Part shown: positions 45,548 to 56,343 of the stretch, piece by piece | Numbering within the stretch: the first letter of the stretch is position 1 | Layout of the letters: the number at the start of each line of letters is the position of its first letter | Assembly: GCF_963583255.1 (NCBI RefSeq) | Contig: NC_084811.1 | Span: 19,548,088 to 19,612,087, forward strand | DNA length: 64,000 nucleotides | Origin: Pyrus communis | Taxonomy: Eukaryota > Streptophyta > Magnoliopsida > Rosales > Rosaceae | Direction: 5' to 3' | Translations under genes and position numbers: made by a program | The notes under the pieces: generated by a model | The model's database searches: none | What the model saw: only the letters and a program-made list of their open reading frames with translations | Told to the model about the DNA's origin: nothing

Positions 45548-47398
45548 TGATACGAGCATATTTATGCGACTTTGTTAGCCTATTTCCTTGTTTTTAGTGA
45601 GTTAGTTTCTATTTATTATGTGATTTAAGCTATTTTCGTGTGTTTGTAGGTTCAATTGCCTAAAGTGGCAAGAAAAGGCAATTTGGAGCATTTTAGAGCA
45701 GTTTTGGGCTTGGAATGGATAACACATGCATGGAGCAAGGTGGATGGACGAAATTGAAGTTCAAGAAGGGCTAAGAATATGTTAAAAAGATGGAAGAATT
45801 AATTCAAAGCAAAGAAGATCTCAGCAAGAAATAAGGAATATGAGTCAAACTACCTTATTTTGTCTTAGCTCAATCTTAATCCTTCACTATCTAATTTCCA
45901 ACCGTTAGGAGGATCCCAAATTATATTAGAATAATTAAATAAATGTTTCTAGAAGGCCTAATCCTATTCCTAAAGGGAGCCGCACCTTTGCCCTTCTAGA
46001 AGACCTTTCGTTGTCGCAAATCTCTTTCCCTTTCCTTCTAGGATGCTGCCGCACCCTGTCTTTCCCTCTTCCTCTTGGATTCTGATTTAATTACCCTTTT
46101 TCCTTAAGGATTTGGAGTGCAAATCTTTCCTAAAAACATTAATTAATGCCGTGCCCTATTCTTCTTTTATTTCTATGTTTCTGCCGCACAAAGAAGACAA
46201 CCATTCAACCCTTCATTCATCCTTCAACATAATTCACACCACTCATCCACAATAACCCAATTTTCAGAGACAACACCTTTGTGCCGCAACTTTGCAAGGA
46301 AAAATGAGAGAAGACCCTTGGAGCCGTGCTTGTCATTCAAGTTTGGATTGTCGGAATGTTCTTAGGTGTATTATATCTTTTGTTTTCAATGTTTAATTTA
46401 AGTTATCTTTGTTTTAGTGCGAACATGAGGAACTAAACTCGTTTTGGTTAGAGGAGAATTCAAAGCCATGAACATATATGTGATATGAATCGATTTCATC
46501 CAATTATTGTTTCGTAAAACATGAATATGATTTACTTATCTGTTTGATTGATAACTTATTCTTGTATGTCGATTAAGGATGCATACTTAGTTTGCATGCA
46601 TGAATTTGATGTTAACATATAAGGGAATTTCACCTAATCGTTATGAACTTATATTTGCAAGTAGTGGAAGTCACTAGTCATGATTGTGTTAAGTAAATCC
46701 ATAGCAGGAGTATCATGCTTTTCATATTTACGGATGCTTTGTCAATGCTTATGATTTTCATAGAACTTAATGATCTTTTATATGTATCTCTATCATGCTG
46801 TTCATATAGGGAACTTGATAAGAATAATTTGATTGCGTCATTGAGTCCAATTCAATGAAATTAGGAAAATCTGAGAGTTAATTTGTGTAGTTCACGATTA
46901 ACTTGGGGCATTGTCATTCATGGTTTGTTGGAATAATAATTGGAAATCGATTTGTATGCTTATGTGTCATATGTGGAGAATAACCCTTTAGCTAGCCATT
47001 CACCCATTAAAACACCCAATTTTGTCCAAAGTTGTTTAGAGTCTTTAAATCTGTTTGCTTTTACTTTAAATTCGTCAAAACCAATTCCCCTTTAGTATTT
47101 CGTGTTTACTTAGTTATAACCTGTTTAAATTTGTTTCCTTTAGTGTTTTGAGTCAAAGTTAAATCAAAATTCATCCAAAGTCACCCATAATTTTTGTTTT
47201 GAGTCAATTTGCTTGTTTTGTGCTGTTTTGAGTCATTCTAGTTTGTTTTGAGACATTAGAGTCTAGTTTTCTATTTTTGAGTCTAATTTGAGTAGATTAG
47301 CAGTCCCTCCTAATCCCCGGCCTAGAATGATCCCTACTTATCCATACTACAATTGTCAAAAAGAGGGTTTAATTTGTGTGCTATTTTATTTCATATCA
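45548..47398 (+). repeat. Solo LTR, TGATAGGAGC family (copy 4), inside element B
   Basis: Starts TGATACGAGCATATTTATGC and ends ...TTTCATATCA, 1851 bp. The flanks GGACG (before) and GGAAG (after) match at 4 of 5, and removing the segment restores continuity of gag sequence with element A. No partner LTR or interior, so it arose by recombination between two LTRs. Confidence 0.88.
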
Positions 47399-47683
47399 GG
47401 AAGTCGCACCAGTAGTCATGACTTGCATGGCTACGAAACACAAGCTACTTGAGTCGACATCAGAAGTCAAAGACTCAAAGTACTTCCTTGGACTTTTTTA
47501 CCTTGACGCCCTTAGCGAGGCCAAGGTGATCACAAGTTCGTGCCTCGGGTGCTCTTGCTCATTCGGCAGAGTTGATGAAGGGGTGGAAGGCAAGGCAAAG
47601 AGAGTTCTTGCCTTGCTTCGGGTTATGACACCCAAAGTACCACCACTTACGGCAATGATGCCCTTGTTCTTCGTGTTGGTTTG

Positions 47684-48055
47684 GGTGGATTTGGCTTTGA
47701 TTTATGCCCTAATTTGTCCATGGGAGAATTTAGGCATGTTTTGCGTCTTAATTTCAGCCACTTTACTCCCTTGGCCGAAATTATGAGGCCTTGTTGCCTA
47801 TTTTGTGAGCAATCTTCAATTCTTGCTTGTTTTATGAAGATGCCTTAACTTTCTTTCCGGTTTTAGGACCAATCTAGACCTTTTTGTCGAATTTAGGGAG
47901 TTTTCTCCCTTGTGCCAATTTGTAGGAAGATTTTATATTTCCTTTGCTTGATTTGTGCCACATATCATTGATAACTTATCCATTTGTGATGAATCATATG
48001 CTATGTGGAGCTTTGTGATGCATCCTTTGTATGCAACGAAATTTACATGTCTACA
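47684..48055 (-). repeat. Truncated 5' LTR of gypsy element B
   Basis: Matches the last 370 bp (on the plus strand) of 32064-33010, ending AAATTTACATGTCTACA. Confidence 0.75.
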
Positions 48056-48224
48056 ATAGTAAGCTTCAGAAATGTTATGCGCATTCCAGTGAGGCCTAAG
48101 CTACTGGCTATATTTATGGATAAGCGTTATCTTAAATCCAATTGTAAAGGTTCAAGAAGAAATACTGATGTATTTGTAAGATTATTAAATGGCATCCTCC
48201 ACATCAGAGTTATGTAACCTAAAT

Positions 48225-48640
48225 TATGACGGCTCGGTGACTAAGGACAAAGACGATGGCAGGATTTGTCTTACGAAATCATAATGGCCAGCTCATTGAA
48301 GGTGGAGCTTTATATCTTGACAGTGCCACTATTTCTGAAGTGGACGCTAGGGCCCTTAGAAAGACTCTTCTTTTTACTCAGACGAAAGGCTAACAAAGAT
48401 TATGCTAGAAAGAGACTTTAAGTTGGTCATTTAGTTAGTGTTGGACCGGTGCGCGACGCCATGGAATCTAGTTCCTATCATTGAAGATATCAAGTGGACG
48501 GCGACCAAATTTGCTTGCATTGATTGGAAACATATATTTAGGGAGGCTAACTTTGTGGTAGATGCCTTCGGTCGCCAAGGCTTTCTTATTACTGATTGTC
48601 ATATTTGGGATCACTTTATTCCTTCCTTTGCTCTTCATGC
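48225..48640 (+). pseudogene. Fragment of a LINE-type RNase H, plus strand
   Basis: Text with the pattern of the RVT_3 RNase H at LINE 3' ends: M-A-G-F-V-L-R-N-H-N-G-Q, I-S-E-V-D-A-R-A-L-R, then W-K-H-I-F-R-E-A-N-F-V-V-D. Frame changes and stops occur between the pieces. It faces, and is cut by, the poly(A) end of the LINE at 48651. Confidence 0.6.
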
Positions 48641-49050
48641 TATTCAGTTCTTTTTTTTTTTTTTTTTTGTTGGAGAACTGGATACTTTCATAACCAGGGC
48701 GAAAGCTAGAAATACAGTGAAAGCCTATGAGAAGGACAAGCAAAGCAAAAATACATGAAAGGGCAGTTAAAGGGACATAAACATAGGACATTGCCATTGA
48801 GGCAAGACGTCGCCCCAAAACACCCCCACAGCAAAAGAAAAATATTACTGAGGACACGGAAAACCAACTTTGTTGAGAATGTCAACGAAGATGAGGGTTG
48901 TTTGACCCAAGTTTTGCCGCACATCTCCATGTTCTTCCTCAACACCAAACAATCTGCCGTTTGGTTGGCCGATCTTAGAACCCAAGACCAGCAACAGCCC
49001 TAGAAAGAGTTACCCAAACTCAAAAATTTTACTAAGATTGGGTAAACTTC

Positions 49051-49533
49051 CTAGTTGCCATTAGAAATATCATCCTGCAAGGATGAGATAACCTCAAAGG
49101 AATCCGATTCAACAATGACACATCGAAAACCCAATTCAACAGCCAAATCACATCCCCGGAGCACAGCTAGTGCCTCAACAACCGCCACTTTCGAAGCCAA
49201 GATAGATAGTTTGCAGGCAACCAAACAGCCCCGACCATCAGCCGGGAGCCAACTAGCGTCAACGTTTATCTTTATAAATGGGTCGTTTGGGGGACACCAT
49301 TGAGGATCAGGCATGGGGGAAGCAAAGAGTGACCGGAAAGGAGGAGAATATGGAAGATTGGCCTCCCAGAAGGTAGCCGAAGTGAAGGAAATGGTATTCA
49401 CATCCTGAGCAAGGACGATCGCTTTAACATTGAAAATATAGTTACATCGCGCCTTCCAAATATGCCAGCAAGAGAATGCAAAAACATATAGGAGTCTCCT
49501 TCTATTAGGCAGGTGTGGAGCCGAGTTAATCAT
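49051..49533 (-). pseudogene. LINE RNase H (RVT_3) domain
   Basis: A 160-codon open frame with I-K-I-N-V-D-A-S-W, A-V-V-E-A-L-A-V-L-R-G and V-I-V-E-S-D-S, the usual RVT_3 active-site layout. It follows the zinc-binding domain after a short gap. Confidence 0.82.
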
Positions 49534-49578
49534 ACCTCGAAGCTAGCTTCCAAATGAGGAAATACCATATCTATCAAT

Positions 49579-49797
49579 TCAGAGGCCAAGTGATCCACCA
49601 AACCAAATCATTTCAAACCAAGGGCAAATAAGAAACATATGCGGCACCGATTCCACCTGGTTATGGTAAATAGGACCTATGGGCGAAGGAGCTGATCGGC
49701 GAGTGAACAATCCCTCCACGGTGGCCAACGCCTCCCACACAGTTTTCCACATAAGGTTCTTGATTTTTTGGGGCATTAGTTTTCCAAACCATAGCAT
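49579..49797 (-). pseudogene. LINE zinc-binding (zf-RVT) domain
   Basis: Has W-F-G-K-L-M-P-Q-K-I-K-N-L-M-W-K and S-V-P-H-M-F-L-I-C-P, the pattern of the zinc-binding region after LINE reverse transcriptases. The hAT-like insertion lies just upstream of it (at 49802). Confidence 0.78.
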
Positions 49798-49801
49798 CCA
49801 T

Positions 49802-52800
49802 TAGGGGTGCAACTTGGGTTAAACCAATCTGAACCCGCCCATGTCCAACCCGACTTTAAACCCGAACAAGCGGATTTCTTTTTAGTTATAAACTGCCCGA
49901 ACCCAACCTAATTTTAACCCGTTCATTGATTGGGTTGATTTAGGTTGATTATTTGCATGTCCATCCCTAACCCAACCCAGCCCGATTAACCAAACCCGAT
50001 TGTGGCCCATATCAATTAATACTCATATTACACCTAAGCGGGCCAAGTCCAAAAACCCACATCCTTTCTAATATTTTTTTAATAAATTACCCCTTAAATC
50101 CATAATCCAATCCGTTGCATTATCTTCTTCCTTAATTGATTTCTTAATTGATCGTAAAGGATTTTGGGTTCGACCTGAAAAAAAAAAATCTTTTCTTTTC
50201 ATTAAAAAAAGAAGAAGAAAAGAATAAGAAGCTTTGATTAGTCAGTCCGTACTTGCAGTTTGTAAACCCTAAAGTTATATATTAAATTGTTAGTCTCCAA
50301 ACCCTAAATTCTTTGTGTCTAGAAGCAATTGATCAACAACTCAGTTTACCTTTTTCATTCTGCCTAAACAAAACAGTAAGCCTTTTCTCCTTGATCAATG
50401 GACCTATTGGTTTAATCATATATATAATATACATAATATACATATATATTTGATAGGAGCATATTTAGGCAACTTAGTTGGCTTGTTCTTGTGCATTTAC
50501 GTTGTTATTTCTTAGTTCTTTAAGTCTTTTAAGTTATTTTCGTATGTTTTCAGGTTCTAAGGGCTAAAAGAGCAAAGAAGTGCTCAATGGAGCACTTTTG
50601 GGCTAAGGATGGATAGCTTATGCTTGGAGCCAAAGTGTTGGACGAAATTGAAGGCCTTGTATGCACTTTAGGACATAAAACAAAGGGCCTAGCCCATTCT
50701 AACTCCCCAAGTCGTGCATTCTCCATACATTCCAGCCTTCCCCTTTGTGTCAAAGTCGTGCACCCCCTCACCAACAAATAATTCAGCCACATGTATTCAT
50801 CATGCACTCCAAATACAAATGTATTCTTCCATTCACTCTTTAATCATTCACTCACATGCTTTCCCAACAAATAATTCAGCCACCATCCCTTTTTCCCATC
50901 CTTTGCCGTGGCCTTCCCATCATTCCCCACTCCATTCCAGCTTTCCACCAACCTAGCTGCACCCTACATGCATTAAGTAGTCATTCTTTTCATATTGCAG
51001 CCACCATCATGCATATATTCCCCCCTCAAGCTGTCACACTTCACATCATTCTCCCAAAAAACCATCCTTTGTCGTGCATCTCCACATTCCAGCTTTCCCC
51101 CTTCATTATTGCAGCCACCAACCAACCTAGCTGTCATTCCACATGCATTCCCTCTTTAATCATTCAGTCACATTCTCTCCCATTCTCTCCCTATAAAACC
51201 ATACACACTACACACCATCAAACAATCCCAGACCTGTGCATAACGATCCATTCATACACACTTCACACCATCACATAACCATTGCCGTGCATAACATTCC
51301 ATTTTCCAGCATTTTCTCCTTCATTGCAGCCACTCCAACCACTCCCCATCCCTCCAAAACACTACCCTACCATCACACATCTATTCCTCCATACAAATAC
51401 CACCCCAAAACCTATCCTTAGACCTTGTGCCGCAACAAAGAGGAGGAGAAGATAGCCTAAACGTTCATACAATTCAAGTTTGAGTTGTTGGAATTTTTAG
51501 GTGTTTCCTTTCCTTGATTTCAATGGTTAAATTTACTTATCTTTGTCTTGTACGTATGAGGAACTAAACCCCCTTTGGCTAAGGGTGTATTCGAAACCAT
51601 GATTATATATGTGAAATAAGTTGATTACTTCCAGTTATCGTTGCATAAGTCGTGAATACAATTTGCTTAACCGTTTGATTTAGAACTTATTCTTGTATGT
51701 TGATTGAGAGTGCACGCTTAAGTTGCATGCTTGAATTTGGTGCTAGGATATAAGTTTGTTTCACCTAATCGTTATGAGTTTATATTCACAAGTAGTGAAG
51801 GTCGCTAGTCACGATCATGTTAAGTAGATTCCTGGCAAGAGTATCATGCTTTTCATAGTTACAAATGCCTTGTCGATGCTTATGATTTCCAAAGAACGTA
51901 ATGATTCTAACTTGTATCTTTATCATGCTGTTCATATAGAGAACTTGTTAGGAATAATTTGATTGCGATGCATATTCGTCTAATTCAATGATTCTAGGGA
52001 AATCTGAAAGTTAATTTAAGCGGACCTAATTAACTTGGAGCGTCGAGGTTCATAACTTATTGAATTGATAACTGGAAATTGATTTACGTTGCATATATTT
52101 CATGTGTGGAGAAGAACCCCTTAGCTATTCCATCATCCATTGATTCATCACAATTTTGTCTTACAATCTGTTTTCTTTACAATCTGCCCATTTAGTTAAA
52201 TTCGTCCAAACACAATCCCCCCATATTTTGTTGAGTCTTAGTCATTCAAATCTGTTTTATTTTGTGTCTTTAAGCATTTGGAGTCATAAACACTTTCAAA
52301 TTCGTCCAAATCAAGTTCTAGTTTCTGTTTGAGTCAATTTGATTGTTTTAGGCAGTTTGAGTGTTTCAAATCTGTTTTGAGTCATAGTAGTCTTGTTAAG
52401 AGTCTTTAAGTTTAGTTTTTGTGTTTTTAAGTCAATTTATATTAGATTAGCACCCCTAGTTAATCCCCGGTTAGAACGATCCCTACTTACATCATTACTA
52501 CAATTGTCACAAATAGGGTTTAATTTGTGTGTCACATTCGTAACGCATCAATATTACATATTGGTTTAATCATATATATAATATAATATAATATACACTA
52601 AAAGTTTGATTAGGGAGCTCTTTCGAATCATATCGCATGAAAGTGAAGAAAGAATTATAAAATAAAATAAATAAAAAAAGAAGAAGAAGTATTCTAGGTA
52701 ATTATGCATGCATATCTGATAAAATCTCAATTACTTAGTTCCTATACAAACTAAATTAAAATTTTGACATCTTTATGTCTTATATGTTTATGTTACTTTC

Positions 52801-53168
52801 CTATCAGCTATTTTTGTTGTCATATGTTAATATTTTGTTTCATGTGTTAATTGTTCAGGTCCATTTGATTGTCATATATGGCTGAACATAATCAGATTAC
52901 TTCAAGAGCCTCTGCCAGCTGCTTCTGTAGAGCCTCAAAATGCTACAATTAAAACTCAGGTACCATCTCAACGCAAAAGAGTATATGAACCTGTCTAAAG
53001 TTTGGGCACATTATGAAATAGTTTGGAAACCTGAACCCAACCTAAGTAAATCCGAACCCAAATGAACTTGATTGAAACCCAACCCAAACTCGATCTTGAA
53101 TTGTAAAAGTTGGGATTAGGATTGGGTTGACCTTCCAACCCGTCCAATCTGCACGAGTTGCACCCCTA
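49802..53168. mobile_element. Non-autonomous hAT-like DNA transposon (interrupted by a solo LTR)
   Basis: Perfect 13-bp terminal inverted repeats TAGGGGTGCAACT, with flanks GCATCCAT (49794-49801) and GCATCTGT (53169-53176), 6 of 8 bases equal. The 8-bp duplication is the hAT hallmark. Both sub-terminal regions are rich in AACCC and CCCGAAC words in inverted relation. Without the solo LTR (50451-52555) it is about 1.26 kb and encodes no transposase. Confidence 0.85.
50451..52550 (+). repeat. Solo LTR, TGATAGGAGC family (copy 5), inside the hAT-like element
   Basis: Starts TGATAGGAGCATATTTAGGCAACTTA and ends ...CGTAACGCATCA (2100 bp), flanked by a perfect 5-bp duplication ATATT (50446-50450 and 52551-52555). 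Contains a CATGCA-containing C/A/T-rich block and a TATA box (51192-51198). Confidence 0.92.
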
Positions 53169-53334
53169 GCATCTGTAGTATTGGGGAGTAAGGATCGAGA
53201 AACCCTCATCACAGACCTATTAGAGTGGATCCAGTGGTAACCCGAGCAGACATAATACTTGCCAGTCTATTAGCAGGCCAAATCAAGCGATCCCGGTCAG
53301 AAAGATCCCTAAAAAGGGTATCCCATATGGCACT

Positions 53335-55316
53335 TGATAGGAGCATATTTAGGCGACTTACTTAGCTTATTTTCGTGCATCTATGTTGTTAATTCATAGT
53401 TGTTTTAGTAGTTTAAGCCATTTTCGTATGTTTTTAGGTTCATATGGCTAAGGAAGCAAAAAGATGCATTTTGGAGCATTTTGGAGCAAAATTGGGCTTG
53501 GAATGGATAGCATATGCTTGGAGCCAAAGTGTTGGACGAATTTGAAAGCCTTGTATGCACTTTGGACATAAAACAAAGGGCCTAGCCCAATCAAACAATC
53601 CTTTGAGCCATGCAAAACCTCTAGCCCAATCAACAACCCTTAGCCACATGCATTTCCACCTTCCTACTTCATCATTTCATCATTGCACCACCATTCACAC
53701 ACACATGCACTTACTCTTTCATCATTGCACCACCAATTCAACACATGCATTTCCACCTTCCTACTTCATCATTTCATCATTGCACCACCATTCACACACA
53801 CATGCACTTACTCTTTCCATCATTGCACCACCATTCACACACACATGCACTTACTCTTTCATCATTGCATCACAAATTCAACACATGCATTCACACACCA
53901 ACAACCTAGCTCTTTTCCATCATTATTTCATCCACATGCACTCTCAATCATAACAACCACATTCACTCTTAAACAATCACCCACATATTCTCCCATTCCC
54001 CCTATAAAAACCCATGCATTCATACACAAAAATCACATCTCATTTTCATACACAACACATCACAAACACATCCAATCTTCCCTCATTGCCGTGAGCTACC
54101 ATTCCCTTATAATCCAAACACCACCCCTCATCCATTTCCATAATTCCCCAATCCATTCAACACACCAACAACATCCCTTAGACCTTGTGCTACGACGAAG
54201 AGGAAGATAAGAGGGCCTAAACGTTCATACAATTCAAGTTTGAGTTGTTGGAATGTTTAGGTGTTTCTTTGATTCTCTTTGTTTTGTACCATGAGGAACT
54301 TCCTCTCGACTTCATTCCATTAGATACACTCTCCCATTTCTTAAAGGATTTCGATATCAGTTTTGCTTCAAGGGTTCTTTCTTCTTAATCCTATGTTCAC
54401 TCATGTTATATATTTTTATGTCAAACCTTTTGTAAACATGAAGTGTAACTAATCTCTCTCTAGGGATTCGATGTAGCCTTGCAAGATTGCCATGTAGTTA
54501 ATTCGGAATTCTCATTTAATCTATCTATTTCTTGTTTCATTCTCCGATTTAATTGTGACTTAGTGTGTTGATTTTAATGCTTGATCATCATTTGAATTAA
54601 CCACAGGTTGTTTAGCCAAGATTAAAGCACACATCATGCATAATCTTGGTAGATATGTGAATGAATGAAGGGAATGTTTTGCAAACATCCTGCCGAGTGT
54701 TCCCTTTGGTTTTGTGAAAGTTTCTTGTGCACTACATAGTCTTGATTAGGAACCAAAGTTGCACATCACAATTAGGCTCATGATTAGAGACATTTGATCA
54801 AATCCACACATCATATGGCTGATCATATCTAAGTGAAACAAACCCAAGAAATAAGTAGAGGGATGAGTATAATCTGACTTAACAAGCATGGACTTGGCTT
54901 AGCAATGGTGAAATCGAATCTCTAGCTTCATCTCCATTTGTGCTATCTCTTTTTATTAGCTGTTGATTCATTCATTTTGTGTTTACTTCATTTCCTTATG
55001 CTTTAATTTACAATCTGTCATTTAGTTTAATCAAAACCTAAATCCCCCTTTACCTTATTGTTCAATTTAGTTAGAAATCAATTTAGTTTATGCTTTAAAG
55101 CATTTTGAGTCTTTGGTTTGTCTTAGTGTTTTAAAGTTTAGTTTTGCATTCTTTGAGTCTAGTATAGTGTTTTAGATTGTGTTTTTAGCGTTTTTGAGTC
55201 AAATCCAAGTGATTAACAATCCCTCCTAATCCCCGGTCCAGAACGATCCCTACTTACATACTTACTACAATTGTCAAAAAGAGGGTTTAATTTGTGTGCG
55301 TATAATTTTCGCATCA
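53335..55316 (+). repeat. 5' LTR (copy 6) of the young LTR element
   Basis: 1982 bp. It carries an extra 97-bp tandem copy of a CACATGCA-containing unit (within about 53645-53840) that the 3' LTR lacks. TATA box at 54003-54010. Confidence 0.92.
53600..54010 (+). promoter_or_regulatory. LTR promoter: CATGCA (RY) cluster and TATA box
   Basis: Eight CATGCA hexamers (for example near 53608, 53646, 53704, 53745, 53801, 53843, 53884 and 53935) immediately upstream of CCCTATAAAAACC, with another just downstream (54012). The plus strand here is almost free of G. The same arrangement, with fewer repeats, is at 59590-59895 in the 3' LTR. Confidence 0.65.
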
Positions 55317-55321
55317 AATTT

Positions 55322-55338
55322 TGGCGCCGTTGCCGGGG
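55322..55338 (+). other. Primer-binding site (tRNA-Asp)
   Basis: TGGCGCCGTTGCCGGGG, five bases after the LTR end, is the exact complement of the 3' tail of plant tRNA-Asp (CCCCGGCAACGGCGCCA). Confidence 0.9.
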
Positions 55339-55574
55339 ATTAGAAAATTTACTAATCCCTTGGATTGTTTTATTTTCGTTTGATCTTGTTATTTTTTTTA
55401 TTCCAGATTCTTAATCTTGTTTTGTTTCTTGTTTTAGGTACTAGTTTATGACTCGGAGTTTTCATCCGATTCGTGAACATATCCTGGAGTGATTGGGTTC
55501 TTCGTCCGGCTGCAAGACGTAAAAGAAAACGCTACTTGGGAGGCAACCCAATGCACTGAATAAAGCAAAGCATG

Positions 55575-55611
55575 TTCATAATAAAAAAATAAAAAAATAA
55601 TAATAATAATA

Positions 55612-55655
<44 letters not shown>
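55575..55655. repeat. A-rich and (TA)n microsatellite
   Basis: AATAATAAT and A runs followed by about 16 TA units, at the left edge of the antisense segment. Confidence 0.92.
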
Positions 55656-55656
<1 letters not shown>

Positions 55657-55686
55657 AAAAATAAACATGGCAAAAAGATGGAGCCT

Positions 55687-56343
55687 TCACAAAGGATGTT
55701 TACGTGAAGCCCCACTACGAGGCGTCGGAGCAGAAGGCGTCGGAGCAGAAGGCATCGAAGCGAGAGGCATCGAAGCGGGAGGCATCGGAGCTAGAGCATT
55801 CCAGGCCTCAATACTTGGCCAAACGCTGGATGACCCAGGAAAAAGGTGCCTCTGGAGATAAGCCGCAAGCCTTTGACGGTCACTGTGAATTCGACCCTCA
55901 GATTCTTGCAGCTCATCAAACTTCCTCTTTATGCCCGACGAATAGTTATTTGCAAGCACATGCAAACTTCTATTCTCGTACTTAAGCTGCTGGATCTCTT
56001 GCTTAAGACTTTCCACCTCTGCCATCAATGATTCCACCTGACGGGAGCGGGCAAGCAGGCGTTGGCCCATGTTGGACACAGAGCCTGCACATTGAACGCT
56101 GAGAGCGAGAGACTCTTGAACGGCCAACTCATCGGACCGTCCTGAAAGCAGCCTACTGTCCTTAGGAGTAAGGAGGTTCCTAGCTACTATCGTAGCTGTT
56201 GTTGCATCGGTCATCATGGAGTCTTCACCTGAAAGAGGACCATTAGAAGATAACAAAGAAGGGCGCCATACATTACCTTGACGGGGCGCAACCGTATCGC
56301 TGCTGAGACTCAAATCTAAGCTAAGGTTCGATGAGTTAGTCAT
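55687..56343 (-). CDS. Antisense 218-residue coiled-coil protein inside the young LTR element, function unknown
   Basis: An uninterrupted frame from ATG (56343) to TGA (55687), opposite to the host element. Residues 1-60 are Ser-rich, with a repeated L-S-L-D-L-S-L-S type start. At about 95-165 there is a heptad-rich stretch (V-E-S-L-M-A-E-V-E-S-L-K-Q-E-I-Q-Q-L) predicted by eye to be a coiled coil. The C-terminus has five or so pentapeptide repeats (S-M-P-x-A / P-T-P-S-A), encoded by a 15-bp minisatellite (55729-55800). I recognise no known domain. It is the only long intact frame in the 4-kb interior, resembling the antisense 'additional ORFs' reported in Tat-type elements. It could also be a captured host-gene fragment. 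Expression cannot be judged. Confidence 0.5.
   Translation of the reverse strand: MTNSSNLSLDLSLSSDTVAPRQGNVWRPSLLSSNGPLSGEDSMMTDATTATIVARNLLTPKDSRLLSGRSDELAVQESLALSVQCAGSVSNMGQRLLARSRQVESLMAEVESLKQEIQQLKYENRSLHVLANNYSSGIKRKFDELQESEGRIHSDRQRLAAYLQRHLFPGSSSVWPSIEAWNALAPMPPASMPLASMPSAPTPSAPTPRSGASRKHPL

Larger units (their letters stand above)
38690..48055 (-). mobile_element. Ty3/gypsy element B (Tat-like), degraded, interrupted by a solo LTR
   Basis: Minus-strand order: truncated 5' LTR (48055-47684), gag leader, a solo LTR inserted in gag (47398-45548), gag, protease, linker, reverse transcriptase, RNase H, second RNase H, integrase. The antisense PMD frame and a truncated 3' LTR follow at lower positions (to 33078). 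It is closely related to element A and more complete, since it keeps integrase. A deletion near 47683 removed the primer-binding site and most of the 5' LTR. Confidence 0.83.

Noticed and set aside
48438..48758. 106-codon frame through the T18 tract
   Set aside because: It reads through the complement of a LINE poly(A) tail and joins two unrelated pieces.
53555..54210. Long His/Cys-rich plus-strand open frames in the LTRs (also 21960-22973, 50714-51421, 59536-60094 and the reverse at 11-516)
   Set aside because: They come from CAC/CAT/TCA-rich, G-poor DNA with few stop codons, are present in several frames at once, and shift with the repeats; they have no domain.
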